Shown in pieces: positions 52,519 to 61,773 of a stretch of 64,000 nucleotides of DNA. Origin of the DNA: Gammaproteobacteria bacterium (GTDB taxonomy: Bacteria; Pseudomonadota; Gammaproteobacteria; Ga0077536); the NCBI GenBank assembly GCA_024234975.1, contig JACKNH010000005.1, forward strand, positions 1 through 64,000, read 5' to 3'. Each line of letters opens with the position of its first letter. Within the stretch, counting starts at the first letter, position 1. The notes under the pieces were generated by a model. It was given only the letters and a program-made list of their open reading frames with translations, was not told the DNA's origin and ran no database searches. The translations under genes were made by a program, and so were the position numbers.

Positions 52519-53176
52519 TCCTGACCAATCGGTATGGGTAAACCTTGGCTGGCTGCAGCTGAATGCCACGGTGGTGACGACCTGGTTGTTGATCGCGTTG
52601 ATCGCCGTTACCGCAGGGGTGCTGACCCGCCACCTGCGCAGCGATACCGGCATCACTTCCGCGCAGAGCCTGCTGGAATTACTGGTCGGCGGGATCGCCG
52701 GCCAGATAGAAGCGGTTGGCCTGAAGGACAGCGGACGCTACCTGCCATTCATCGGTACCTTGTTCATATTCATTGTGGTCGCCAATGTCGCCGCCATCAT
52801 TCCCGGCTACGAAGCACCGACGGGATCACTTTCAACGACGGCGGCGCTGGCATTGTGCGTGTTTCTCGCAGTGCCGCTCTACGGTATCCGGGCGCGCGGG
52901 TTCCGGGCGTACTGCAAGTCCTACCTGCAGCCGACGTTTGCGATGTTGCCGTTCAATATCGTCAGCGAGCTTTCACGTACGCTTGCGCTGGCGGTGCGTC
53001 TGTTCGGCAACATCATGAGCGGCGCGCTGGTCATCGGGATCGTGGCGTCATTGGTACCGTTGTTCTTTCCCATCGTGTTCAAGGCCCTGGAATTGATTAC
53101 GGGCATCGTGCAGGCGTACATCTTCAGTGTATTGGCGACGGTATATATCGCCGCTGCGACCCAGGGCGAAGCCTGA
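52508..53176 (+). CDS. atpB: N-type ATPase subunit a
   Basis: This 222-aa stator membrane subunit forms the ion half-channels. The essential Arg is R164 in LALAVRLFGNIMSG, and LPFIGTLFIFIVVANVA is the conserved helix-2 region. I start at the GTG at 52508, overlapping the AtpR stop; the frame is open 23 codons further but those lie inside AtpR. Length is normal for N-type a subunits. Confidence 0.93.
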   Translation: MRLSPDQSVWVNLGWLQLNATVVTTWLLIALIAVTAGVLTRHLRSDTGITSAQSLLELLVGGIAGQIEAVGLKDSGRYLPFIGTLFIFIVVANVAAIIPGYEAPTGSLSTTAALALCVFLAVPLYGIRARGFRAYCKSYLQPTFAMLPFNIVSELSRTLALAVRLFGNIMSGALVIGIVASLVPLFFPIVFKALELITGIVQAYIFSVLATVYIAAATQGEA

Positions 53177-53207
53177 ACCTGAGTCCGGACCAGGCAGAGG
53201 AGAAGTC

Positions 53208-53474
53208 ATGGATATTCAGTCAACAACCATCATCGTTTCGGTCATCGGCGCCATGCTGTCCACGGCGGTGGGATGTCTGGCGCCCGCGCTCGCGCAAGGG
53301 CGCGCGGTTGCCGCGGCATTGACCGCGCTGGCTCAGCAACCCGATGCAGCGGGTACGATCACCCGGACCCTGTTCGTCGGTCTGGCAATGATCGAATCAC
53401 TGGCGATCTACGCGTTTGTAGTCTCGATGATCCTTTTATTCGCCAATCCGTTCTGGAACCACGTGATCGGTTGA
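53208..53474 (+). CDS. atpE: N-type ATPase rotor ring subunit c
   Basis: This protein of 88 aa has two membrane helices. The ion-carrying Glu is E63 in GLAMIESLAIY. Q30 (LAQGR), S64 and Y68 are also present, which matches four side-chain ligands of sodium-type rings (Q32, E65, S66, Y70 in Ilyobacter); the Thr after Ser is Leu here. The helix-1 GxGxG packing motif is replaced by alanines (APALAQG). An AGGAGA site precedes the ATG. It forms the rotating ring; ion use (sodium or proton) is not settled by sequence. Confidence 0.94.
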   Translation: MDIQSTTIIVSVIGAMLSTAVGCLAPALAQGRAVAAALTALAQQPDAAGTITRTLFVGLAMIESLAIYAFVVSMILLFANPFWNHVIG

Positions 53475-53502
53475 GCTTTTCGCCTGCATCTGAGGAATCG
53501 TC

Positions 53503-54294
53503 ATGCCGTTTGACTGGTTCACTGTACTTGCCCAGCTGATCAATTTTCTGCTGCTGGTATGGTTGTTGAAAAAACTGCTTTACCAACCTGTCCTTGCCGT
53601 CATCGAACGTCGACGGCGCGAAATTGAGCGGTCGTTGACGGAAGTCTCGACCAGGCACCAGGCGGCAACTGACGCGTTATCAAAGGCCGAGGCGGAACGC
53701 GCCGCATTGGCCGATGAGCGTGAGGCGCTATTGCGGGATGCGCGTCAGCAGGCACTGGCGGAACGTGATCGACTGCTGGCGGCCGCTCAGCAGGATTACA
53801 GCGCACAGCGTGAACGCTGGCATGCGGCGTTGAACCGCGAGCAATTGAGTCTGCAACAACAGTTGAGCACCCGCGCGCAAACCGAAGTGTTGGCCATCGT
53901 CAGGCAGATCCTGGCCGATCTCGCCGACGAAGAACTCGCCGCGCGAATCGTCAGCCACTTCGCCAGGCAACTGAAGGCGCTGCCGACGCAGGAACTCGCC
54001 CGGATCCGTGGTGCAATCGCTGCGGGCGGCACCGGTGTCGTTACCGTCAAGAGCGCCTCAGAGATAGGCGAGGACCAACGCCGCGTGCTGCAGCAGGCGG
54101 TGGATGAAGCGGTGGGGCAACCATTGACCTATCAGTACGAAACACGGGACGGCTTGATTGCCGGGCTCGAGATTCATCTCGACGGCCACAAGATGGCGTG
54201 GTCAATCAGCGACTATATGAGCCAGCTGTCACGCAACGCCGAACGGCTGCTCGAACAGCAACTGCAATCGCAGAGCGACGCGGCAGATGGCTGA
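53503..54294 (+). CDS. atpF: N-type ATPase subunit b
   Basis: This peripheral stalk protein of 263 aa has an N-terminal membrane helix (FTVLAQLINFLLLVWLL). A long charged helix (35-140, FIERRRREIERSLTEVSTRH-like pattern) and a C-terminal domain (about 150-263, ending in a Gln/Ala-rich helix) follow. It is longer than the 156-aa standard b subunit, and N-ATPases lack delta; its C-terminal part probably replaces delta as the headpiece clamp. Overlaps alpha by 8 bp. Confidence 0.92.
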   Translation: MPFDWFTVLAQLINFLLLVWLLKKLLYQPVLAVIERRRREIERSLTEVSTRHQAATDALSKAEAERAALADEREALLRDARQQALAERDRLLAAAQQDYSAQRERWHAALNREQLSLQQQLSTRAQTEVLAIVRQILADLADEELAARIVSHFARQLKALPTQELARIRGAIAAGGTGVVTVKSASEIGEDQRRVLQQAVDEAVGQPLTYQYETRDGLIAGLEIHLDGHKMAWSISDYMSQLSRNAERLLEQQLQSQSDAADG

Positions 54295-55819
54295 CGCACT
54301 GGACGCGCAGCGTCTGCTGCGAAATCTGGCCGGCGCGCGGGCCGCTACCAGCGCGCGTATCCATGCCACCGAAGTGGGTGTCGTGCACACCGTGTCCGCT
54401 GGCGTCGCGCAGGTCTATGGCCTGCCGGGACTTGGCTTCGAAGAAGTCGTGCGCTTCGAGAATGGTGCCTCGGGCATCGCCTTCAACATCGATGAACATG
54501 ACAGCGGCATCGTATTGCTCTCGGACAGTACCGGCATTGTCAGCGGCGCCGAGGTCGAGCGCACCGGACGGGTGGCCGATGTGCCGGTCGGGCGCGCGGT
54601 GCTGGGGCGCATCATCAACCCGCTGGGAATGCCATTGGATGATGGCGAGCCCCTGCGCACAGCCGAGCGTCTGCCTATCGAGCGTCCGGCACCGCACATC
54701 ATGGATCGCGCACCGGTCACCGAACCATTGCAGACCGGTATCAAGGTGATCGATGCCGTGCTGCCGATAGGCCGCGGCCAACGTGAGTTGATACTCGGCG
54801 ACAGGCAGACCGGCAAAACCGCCATCGCACTCGATACCATCATCAACCAGGCGGACAAGCACGTCATCTGCGTCTACTGCGCGATCGGCCAGCGCGCGTC
54901 GTCGGTGGCCAAGGCGATGGGGGACCTGCGGGCGCACGGCGCGCAAGGCTACACGGTGGCAGTGGTCACTGAAGGCAATGATCCACCGGGGCTGCGCTAT
55001 ATCGCGCCGTATGCGGCCACCAGCATCGCCGAGTACTTCATGGCGCAAGGTGAAGATGTGTTGATCATTTACGATGATCTCACCCACCACGCGCGTGCTT
55101 ATCGTGAGCTCGCGCTGTTGTTGCGCCGGCCGCCCGGTCGCGAAGCATTTCCGGGCGACATCTTCTACCTCCATGCGCGATTGCTCGAGCGCGCCACCCA
55201 TCTGCGGGAGGAACTCGGCGGCGGCTCGTTGACGGCATTGCCGATTGTCGAAACCGAAGCCGAAAACATGTCGGACTACATCCCGACCAACCTGATTTCC
55301 ATCACTGATGGCCAGCTGTACCTTTCACCACGACTGTTCGAACTCGGCCAGTTGCCGGCCATCGACATTGGCAAATCCGTGTCACGCGTGGGCGGCAAGG
55401 CGCAGTCGGCGGTGTTACGCAATGTCGCCGGGCCGTTGAAGCTGATGTATTCGCAGTTCGAGGAAATGGAAGCGTTTTCCCGTTTCGGCACGCGCATAGA
55501 CGACAACACGCGGCGTGTTCTGGAGCGCGGCTATCGCACCCGCCAGGTATTGCAGCAGCCGCAGTTTTCGCCGCTGACCATGGCCGACCAGGTGCTGGTC
55601 CTGCTCGCATTGACCGAAGGTCTGCTGGACGATGTTCCGCTGGAGCGCCTGGTGACGGCGCAAAACGCATTGATTGATTGCGCGCGGGAACATTGCGGTG
55701 GACTGCTGATGCTGCACGATCTGCGCGAGCCGATCAGCGATGCCGAGCGGGCGCGGTTGCTTGAAATGATCAGTCGCACGTTGCATCCGTTCACGCAATC
55801 CACTGCAACGGGGGCGTGA
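54287..55819 (+). CDS. atpA: N-type ATPase subunit alpha
   Basis: This 510-aa non-catalytic nucleotide-binding subunit carries the P-loop GDRQTGKT at 171-178, LIIYDDLTHHARAYRELALLLRRPPGREAFPGDIFYLH, and the arginine-finger region FSRFGTRID. Length matches other alpha subunits. It overlaps b by 8 bp and precedes gamma by 3 bp. Confidence 0.96.
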   Translation: MADALDAQRLLRNLAGARAATSARIHATEVGVVHTVSAGVAQVYGLPGLGFEEVVRFENGASGIAFNIDEHDSGIVLLSDSTGIVSGAEVERTGRVADVPVGRAVLGRIINPLGMPLDDGEPLRTAERLPIERPAPHIMDRAPVTEPLQTGIKVIDAVLPIGRGQRELILGDRQTGKTAIALDTIINQADKHVICVYCAIGQRASSVAKAMGDLRAHGAQGYTVAVVTEGNDPPGLRYIAPYAATSIAEYFMAQGEDVLIIYDDLTHHARAYRELALLLRRPPGREAFPGDIFYLHARLLERATHLREELGGGSLTALPIVETEAENMSDYIPTNLISITDGQLYLSPRLFELGQLPAIDIGKSVSRVGGKAQSAVLRNVAGPLKLMYSQFEEMEAFSRFGTRIDDNTRRVLERGYRTRQVLQQPQFSPLTMADQVLVLLALTEGLLDDVPLERLVTAQNALIDCAREHCGGLLMLHDLREPISDAERARLLEMISRTLHPFTQSTATGA

Positions 55820-55822
55820 GGC

Positions 55823-56710
55823 GTGGATTCAGTCAGTACGCTGCGTCGACGCATCGGCAACCTCGATGATCTGCGGCTTGTCGTCAAGACCATGAAAGCC
55901 ATGGCAGGTGCGGGCATGCACGAATTCGAGCAGACCAGGCAGGCGCTTGAAGCCTACTCGTCCACGGTGGTCGGTGCGTTGTCGGTCGCGTTGAAAACTG
56001 CCGGTGGCATGCCGATGCCGGCGCCGCCGCGGACGACCGGGACGGGTGTGATAGTCATCGGAACGGATCTCGGTATGGTGGGCCAGTTCAATGACTACCT
56101 CGTCCAGCAGTTGCAAGCTGCAGGTACCACGCTGAAGCCAGCGACTGCAGTATGGGTGGTGGGCGAACGAGCTGCGGAGGCGCTGCGCCAATCGGGTCAC
56201 GCCATTGCGGCAGTGTATCCCGCACCCCAGTCCGCCTCGGCCATCGCCCCGCTGGTCTCACGGTTGCTGGCGGATATCGATTCGGAGCGTGGTGCCAACG
56301 CAACCGTAGCGGTCACCATGGTTTTCAACAAAGTCACCAGTGGCGCAGAGGTTGCGCCTGCGCAGCTTCGGTTACTTCCTGCCAGTGGCTCCTGGCGTGA
56401 GGATGCGCGCCGTTGTGCATGGCCGCCGGCCAGCCAGCCGGAAATGTTGCATCTGGACGCCGGGACGCTGAATACGCTGGTGGCGGAATACGTTTTCATC
56501 AGGTTATATGAAGCCGTGGTGCAGTCATGCCTGGCGGAGAATACCGCGCGGCTGGCCGCGATGCAGCGCGCCGGAAAGAATATCGATGACCGGGGCCGCG
56601 ACCTGACGTTGTCATTCAATCGTTTGCGGCAGGGGACAATCGATGCCGAATTGTTTGATCTGATCGGCGGGTTTGCCGCGCTGTCAGATGTGCAGGTGCG
56701 GGCTGATTAG
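55823..56710 (+). CDS. atpG: N-type ATPase subunit gamma
   Basis: This 295-aa central-stalk shaft starts at a GTG. The N-terminal helix RRRIGNLDDLRLVVKTMKAMAGA and the C-terminal helix NIDDRGRDLTLSFNRLRQGTIDAELFDLIGG match gamma's coiled coil; the middle is the variable Rossmann-like part. It closes the nine-gene operon and converges on the DUF4010 gene 18 bp away. Confidence 0.93.
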   Translation: MDSVSTLRRRIGNLDDLRLVVKTMKAMAGAGMHEFEQTRQALEAYSSTVVGALSVALKTAGGMPMPAPPRTTGTGVIVIGTDLGMVGQFNDYLVQQLQAAGTTLKPATAVWVVGERAAEALRQSGHAIAAVYPAPQSASAIAPLVSRLLADIDSERGANATVAVTMVFNKVTSGAEVAPAQLRLLPASGSWREDARRCAWPPASQPEMLHLDAGTLNTLVAEYVFIRLYEAVVQSCLAENTARLAAMQRAGKNIDDRGRDLTLSFNRLRQGTIDAELFDLIGGFAALSDVQVRAD

Positions 56711-56728
56711 TCCGCGGCGACGGTTGTC

Positions 56729-57991
56729 TCAGACGGAGAATGCGGTCGCAATGCCGGCGGCAATCGCCAGCAGCAGCGGCAGCATCACGCGCAGCCCGAA
56801 CGCCGCCCGGCCAATCACCAGCGCCATGGTGGATTTGACCAGCGTGTTGACCGATGCGGCGATCAGGATGCCCAGCACGGCGGCACCCACTCCCAGCGAT
56901 ACCTTGCTCATGCGCGCCAGCGAAAGACTGATGGGATCGACGTCCGCAATGCCGGAGACGGCCGCGAGGATGTAAATGCCTTGTTCGCCCAGCAGCTCTT
57001 CCACCCATTTTGAAAGCAGGATGACCGCCGCCAGCACGCCGCCAAAAAACAATGCCGGTTTCAATTCCAGCGGGTTGCTGACTTTTTCGACCGCTACCGG
57101 CGGTGTTTCGGCTGAGCGGCGCCAATAGATGAGCGCAGCCGTGAAGATCAGCAGTGTCATCACCAGCATCGGCAGCGCAAGCGCCTGGAACATCGCCGGG
57201 TTGATGATGGTGGCGACCAGCAAGATGCGCGGAAACATCGTACCGCAGGCGATCAGAACGCCTGCCGCAAGTAAATCGTGCAGATCAGTACGACTGCGAG
57301 AAAGGTGTGAGTACTCCAGCGTCAGTGCGGTGGATGAAACGAACCCGGCGGCGAGCGCGGTCAACAGGACGCCCTTGCCCGGCCCGGCAATCTTCATCAT
57401 GAAATAGCCGCAGAACGAGATACCGGCGATCAACACGACCATCCACCAGATCTCATACGGGTTCAGCGCCTGCCACGGGCCGAAACCCCGGTTCGGCAAT
57501 ACCGGTAACAACACCACGGATATCAACAGCAACTTGAATGCGGCCTGCAGTTCGGTGCGCGTGAGCCGACGCATCCAGCCGTGCAATTCATCCTTGAAGC
57601 CGAGCAGCAGCGTGGTGATCACGGCCGCCGAAGTCCCCAGTACCACGTGCCCCAGCGCCACCAACGCGCCCAGCACGAACGTGAGCAATATCGTGACCAG
57701 GCTGGTGATGCTGAAATCGGCGCCGACCGCGGCCTGCCGTGAATAAGCCACGATGGCCGCCGCGGCGACGCCGATGAAAACGAAACCCAGGGCCGGTGTG
57801 CCGAGATCACGTGACAGCAGCGCGGAAGCACCGCCCAGCAACCCGATGAGGCCGAAGGTACGCAAACCGGCGATGCGTTGGCCTTCCTCTTCGGTGCGCG
57901 ATTTCCACCCGCGCTCCAACCCGATCAACAGACCTTGTGCAAGTGCGATGGCCAGCAGCAGAAGTGGTGCAAGCGGATTATCGGCTTCCAT
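56729..57991 (-). CDS. MgtC/SapB and DUF4010 domain membrane protein
   Basis: This protein of 420 aa has about 12 hydrophobic segments. Residues 10-145 are the MgtC/SapB-like part (LAIALAQGLLIGLERGWKSR then GLRTFGLIGLLGG). Residues 175-420 are DUF4010 (FGPWQALNPYEIWWMVVLIAGISFCGY, GFVSSTALTLEYS). MgtC-like proteins affect magnesium homeostasis and ATPase activity in some bacteria. It lies beside the N-ATPase operon but points the opposite way, so no link is proven. Confidence 0.88.
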   Translation of the reverse strand: MEADNPLAPLLLLAIALAQGLLIGLERGWKSRTEEEGQRIAGLRTFGLIGLLGGASALLSRDLGTPALGFVFIGVAAAAIVAYSRQAAVGADFSITSLVTILLTFVLGALVALGHVVLGTSAAVITTLLLGFKDELHGWMRRLTRTELQAAFKLLLISVVLLPVLPNRGFGPWQALNPYEIWWMVVLIAGISFCGYFMMKIAGPGKGVLLTALAAGFVSSTALTLEYSHLSRSRTDLHDLLAAGVLIACGTMFPRILLVATIINPAMFQALALPMLVMTLLIFTAALIYWRRSAETPPVAVEKVSNPLELKPALFFGGVLAAVILLSKWVEELLGEQGIYILAAVSGIADVDPISLSLARMSKVSLGVGAAVLGILIAASVNTLVKSTMALVIGRAAFGLRVMLPLLLAIAAGIATAFSV

Positions 57992-58196
57992 GGAATCATG
58001 TTAACGCCGCCGCAGCTGAGCTGCCTATACCGACGCCCGGTCTGCGTCCTCCCGATTGTGTATGCTAGGGCGCGCGCTGAAAGGATGATATGAGGTTGGC
58101 CATGGGGATGCATCAGAACAGCAATCGCGGATGGCAAGGCGGACTCGCTGCCGGCGGCCCGCTGTCGATGATAGCCTGCCGCAGAGGTTCGTAATC

Positions 58197-58481
58197 ATGG
58201 AGACGTTGCTGTTCATCATCGCCGGGCTGGTGTTACTGGGCGTATTCATGACGCTGGCGCGGCTGTTCGTGCCGGGCGGCGCGGAAACTGTTGAGCGTAC
58301 CGCGCGCGTTTTCATTCTCGTCTGGTTCGTGCTCGCGATCGGTTACGTCGGCATCAGTCTGCTGGGCGACAGGTTGACATGGCACCAGTCCATGCCGGTG
58401 TTGATGATGGTGTGGGGCATCCCGGCATTCGTTGCCGCCAACCTGCGGAAGATTTACGAGCGCTTCTGGCCAGGCCGCTGA
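58197..58481 (+). CDS. Small membrane protein, function unknown
   Basis: This protein of 94 aa has three predicted membrane helices (about 4-22, 37-55 and 65-83) and a basic C-terminus. No motif is recognised. AGAGG precedes the ATG. It lies 29 bp before the alpha-hydroxy acid oxidase gene on the same strand and may be co-transcribed as a membrane partner. Confidence 0.7.
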   Translation: METLLFIIAGLVLLGVFMTLARLFVPGGAETVERTARVFILVWFVLAIGYVGISLLGDRLTWHQSMPVLMMVWGIPAFVAANLRKIYERFWPGR

Positions 58482-58510
58482 GCGCTGGCACATTTCTCCG
58501 GGAGAAGACC

Positions 58511-59710
58511 ATGACCGCTGACGATCGTAGATTTAGCGCCCGCCGTGCCTTGCTGCGGTACCTGGCAGCCAGCCCGGCGATGGCCGGCCTGGGTGGCTGG
58601 ACACCTTGTATCAACGCACAGGAACCGCCACCGATCGAGTCGGCGGAGCATGTGTTGAATGTATTCGAGATGCACGATATCGCCAGGAAGAAGCTGAACG
58701 CCGGGCATTACGCCTACATGGCGCAATCCGCCGACGATTCCGCCATGTTGCGAATCAATCGCGCGGGATTTCGCGAACTGAAATTGCGGCCGCGCCGCCT
58801 GGTGGACGGGTCCGCGCTGAACACCGGGTGCGAGATTTTCGGTCAGCACTACGACCTGCCGGTGTTTCTGTCGCCATGCGGCGCACTGGAGGCCTTCGAT
58901 CCCGCCGGTGAAGTGGCCGCCGCGCGGGCGGCGAAATCCGCCAACGCGCTGCAGATTCTGTCGACCGTCGCCAATCGTGGCATCGAGGAAGTCACGCAGG
59001 CGCGCGAGGCCCCCTTATGGTTTCAACTCTATCCGTCCGACGATTGGACACTGACACGGCGGATGATCAAACGTGCAGAGGACGCCGGCAGCGTCGCACT
59101 GGCGCTGACTGTGGATATCCCGGCGCGGAATCTCGAAGGTGCTGCGCGTTTTCGTCGTGACAGCAATCCGGTCTGCCTTACCTGTCATGCACCGCAGGAG
59201 TCCTTCAGCAAGATGGCGATGTTCGCCGGTGCCCAACCCGGCAAGTTCCGCCTGGGTGTCAGCGGGCTTACCTGGGACTATGTCGATCGGCTCAAGGATA
59301 CGACGTCGATGAAGCTGCTGGTGAAAGGCATCGTGACCGGCGAGGACACCGAGCGTTGCCTGCTGCACGGCGCCGACGGCGTCATCGTTTCCAACCACGG
59401 CGGGCGTGCCGAAGACAGCGGCCGTTCCACCATTGAGTGTCTGCCCGAGGTTGTCGCCGCCGCCGGTGACATACCGGTCTTCATCGACAGTGGTTTCCGG
59501 CGCGGTACGGATATCATCAAGGCGCTGGCCCTGGGTGCAACGGCCGTAGGCATAGGCAAACCGTATCTGTGGGGGCTCGGCGCGTTCGGCCAGAGGGGCG
59601 TGGAACGTGTACTGGCCATCCTGGAGCGTGAATTGCGAATTGTGATGGAGCAGATGGGAACACCGACGCTCGCGGCGATAGCTTCGTCCGCGAGCATTGT
59701 AACGCGGTAG
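58511..59710 (+). CDS. FMN-dependent alpha-hydroxy acid oxidizing protein with Tat signal and CxxCH motif
   Basis: This 399-aa protein has a twin-arginine-like signal (SARRALLRYLAASP, to about residue 37). A TIM-barrel of the lactate oxidase/glycolate oxidase family follows. Features are YAYMAQSADD (the FMN-site tyrosine region), LPVFLSPCGALEAFDPAGEVAAAR, LSTVANRGIEEV, LLVKGIVTGEDTERCL and the catalytic VSNHGGRAEDS (His-Gly-Gly-Arg). Uniquely it contains CLTCH at 222-226 in the mobile loop, a heme c attachment motif. It would oxidise a 2-hydroxy acid in the periplasm and could pass electrons through a bound heme. Heme binding is inferred. Confidence 0.88.
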   Translation: MTADDRRFSARRALLRYLAASPAMAGLGGWTPCINAQEPPPIESAEHVLNVFEMHDIARKKLNAGHYAYMAQSADDSAMLRINRAGFRELKLRPRRLVDGSALNTGCEIFGQHYDLPVFLSPCGALEAFDPAGEVAAARAAKSANALQILSTVANRGIEEVTQAREAPLWFQLYPSDDWTLTRRMIKRAEDAGSVALALTVDIPARNLEGAARFRRDSNPVCLTCHAPQESFSKMAMFAGAQPGKFRLGVSGLTWDYVDRLKDTTSMKLLVKGIVTGEDTERCLLHGADGVIVSNHGGRAEDSGRSTIECLPEVVAAAGDIPVFIDSGFRRGTDIIKALALGATAVGIGKPYLWGLGAFGQRGVERVLAILERELRIVMEQMGTPTLAAIASSASIVTR

Positions 59711-59859
59711 TCGCACACGTTTAGCGCTCATCGCCAGGTGCTGGCCGGTATGGCCGGCGGGGAGACGAGATCGATGTTAAAATTCCGGCCGCGGTACGCA
59801 GCCACGGCCCCACGTAGGGGCTGCGGTCACTGCGGCGTCCCAACGATGTTATTCAAGAA

Positions 59860-59892
59860 GCAGGCAGAAAAAGCCTGCCCCGAGAAACTCGG
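59860..59892 (+). repeat. Two adjacent hairpins upstream of the ZapG-like gene
   Basis: GCAGGC/GCCTGC with a 7-base A-rich loop (59860-59878) is followed at once by CCGAG/CTCGG with loop AAA (59880-59892). They could end transcription from the oxidase gene or structure the leader of the next gene. No T-run follows. Confidence 0.45.
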
Positions 59893-59955
59893 CCCACTGT
59901 CGCTGTCATAACCATCTTGCCGAGCGATGAATACGCGCCCCCGAAAGGATTGATG

Positions 59956-60702
59956 ATGGAAATTTCGATTATTTTGCTGCTGTTGTTGATTATTCTCGCG
60001 CTCGCCGGTGGTGGTATTGCCGGTTATTTTCTGTGCGAGTACAACCAGCGCAAACTTGCCGGCGGACGCACCGTCGCTGAACTCATTGCCGAGTGCGACG
60101 AGTACAAGCTTTATCGCAACGAGGTCAATTCCCATATCCGCACCAGCGCGGAGTTGTTTGCGGGCATGGCGGCGCAATATCGCGAGATGTACAACCACCT
60201 GGTATCGGGCGCCACGCGCCTGTGTGATACCGAGCAACTGCAGGGCTCGATCGAGACCTTGCGCGCCGGCCTGTTGGGCACTGTGCCAGAGGTTGTGGAG
60301 GCGCTGGATATCGATTTGACCGGAGCGGACAACGACGCCACGGCACCCGTTGGCAACGCGACACCGGGCGCCACAACGTCCGCGCCAGCAACGGCCGCTG
60401 CCGGCGAAGCCGCACCGGCCTCCGCGGCCGAAAAATCCACCGGCAGGAAATACGATGATCTGCTGAACAGCGTGCCTACATTTGTCAGTACCGGCGCGGC
60501 CGCAGCAAAGCCGGTCACGCCCGTGTCCGCTGCACCCGCACCCACTGCGCCAGAACCAACTGCCCCGGAGCCGGCTGCGCCGGAGTCCGCCGAGCAGGAA
60601 CAGGCGGTGGAAGAAATGTTCGACAGTGAAACCGACGAGGATTTCTCCGACCTCGCGGAAGAACTTGCGCGGGAGGAACCGGAGCGCAAGCAGTCCGCAT
60701 GA
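59956..60702 (+). CDS. ZapG/YhcB (DUF1043) family protein with Pro/Ala-rich tail
   Basis: This protein of 248 aa has an N-terminal membrane helix (3-27). The DUF1043 helix (30-105) includes YKLYRNEVNSHIRTSAELF and YREMYNHLVSGATRLC, matching the YhcB/ZapG pattern linked to cell envelope synthesis and division. The tail (110-248) is low-complexity Ala/Pro-rich with an acidic end (FDSETDEDFSDLAEEL), about twice the usual length. AAAGGA is well spaced from the second of two tandem ATGs (59956). Confidence 0.82.
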   Translation: MEISIILLLLLIILALAGGGIAGYFLCEYNQRKLAGGRTVAELIAECDEYKLYRNEVNSHIRTSAELFAGMAAQYREMYNHLVSGATRLCDTEQLQGSIETLRAGLLGTVPEVVEALDIDLTGADNDATAPVGNATPGATTSAPATAAAGEAAPASAAEKSTGRKYDDLLNSVPTFVSTGAAAAKPVTPVSAAPAPTAPEPTAPEPAAPESAEQEQAVEEMFDSETDEDFSDLAEELAREEPERKQSA

Positions 60703-60728
60703 GTTGATGCGCTGTCCGTTGTTGCACG

Positions 60729-61700
60729 ATGAAAATCGGTAGTCATTCGATAGACCCGCCGTTGATCCTGGCGCCGATGGCCGGCGTCACCGACAAGCCG
60801 TTCCGGCGGCTGTGTCGTGCGCATGGCGCCGGCTATGCCGTGTCTGAAATGACCACGTCGGATCCACGTCTGTGGCGCAGCCGGAAAAGCCGTCATCGGC
60901 TTGATCATGCCGGCGAATCCGCCCCGATCGGCATCCAGATCGCCGGCGCCGATCCTGTGTCACTGGCCGAGGCGGCGCGCTTCAACGTCGGCCATGGCGC
61001 GCAAATCATTGACATCAACATGGGGTGTCCGGCGAAGAAGGTCTGCAATGCGTGGTCGGGTTCAGCCCTGATGCGGGATGAAGCCCTGGTCGGCCGCATT
61101 CTCGACGCCGTGGTCGCCGCGGTGGATGTACCGGTCACTTTGAAGATCCGCACGGGGTGGTCGACGGACAATCGCAACGGTGTCGCGGTCGCCCGAATCG
61201 CGCAAGCCGCCGGCATCACCGCGCTGGCGGTACATGGCAGAACCCGTGATCAGCATTACCAGGGTGAAGCCGAGTACGACACCATTGCCGCAATCAAGCA
61301 AGTCGTGAGCATTCCGGTATTCGCCAATGGCGATATCGACAGCCCGCAGAAAGCCGCGGCAGTGCTGCGTCACACTGGTGCCGATGCGTTGATGATCGGT
61401 CGCGCGGCGCAAGGCAGACCCTGGATCTTTGGCGAGATTGCGGAATATTTCGCCACCGGCCGCGTGCCATTGCCGCCATCACCGCAGTACGTTTTTGAAA
61501 TCCTGCTGGGTCACGTTCAGGCGCTGTATGAGTTCTATGGCGAGCAGGCGGGCGTGCGCATCGCCCGCAAGCATCTGTCGTGGTACGCCGCCGGGCGGGC
61601 TGACGCAGCGTTGTTCCGCCAGGCCGTCAACGCGGCGGAAACATCGGCAATCCAGTTGGCGGCCATCCGCAATTTCTTTCCCATCGACGCAGCTGCCTGA
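60729..61700 (+). CDS. dusB: tRNA-dihydrouridine synthase B
   Basis: This 323-aa FMN enzyme reduces uridines in the tRNA D-loop. It has the family start LILAPMAGVTDKPFRRLCR, the GCPAKKVCNAWSGSALM segment with the catalytic Cys, TLKIRTGW, and LAVHGRTRDQHYQGEAEYD, then FANGDIDSPQ and DALMIGRAAQGRPWIF. In many gamma-proteobacteria dusB is followed by fis; here it is followed by a sodium:amino acid symporter. It lies 26 bp after the ZapG-like gene. Confidence 0.95.
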   Translation: MKIGSHSIDPPLILAPMAGVTDKPFRRLCRAHGAGYAVSEMTTSDPRLWRSRKSRHRLDHAGESAPIGIQIAGADPVSLAEAARFNVGHGAQIIDINMGCPAKKVCNAWSGSALMRDEALVGRILDAVVAAVDVPVTLKIRTGWSTDNRNGVAVARIAQAAGITALAVHGRTRDQHYQGEAEYDTIAAIKQVVSIPVFANGDIDSPQKAAAVLRHTGADALMIGRAAQGRPWIFGEIAEYFATGRVPLPPSPQYVFEILLGHVQALYEFYGEQAGVRIARKHLSWYAAGRADAALFRQAVNAAETSAIQLAAIRNFFPIDAAA

Positions 61701-61773
61701 GTTCCCTGCCTCCGCGCGTGTCGTGTCGCGTACACTGTCGTTTTGCCGGTGAGCACGACAACGGGAGGGTGTG

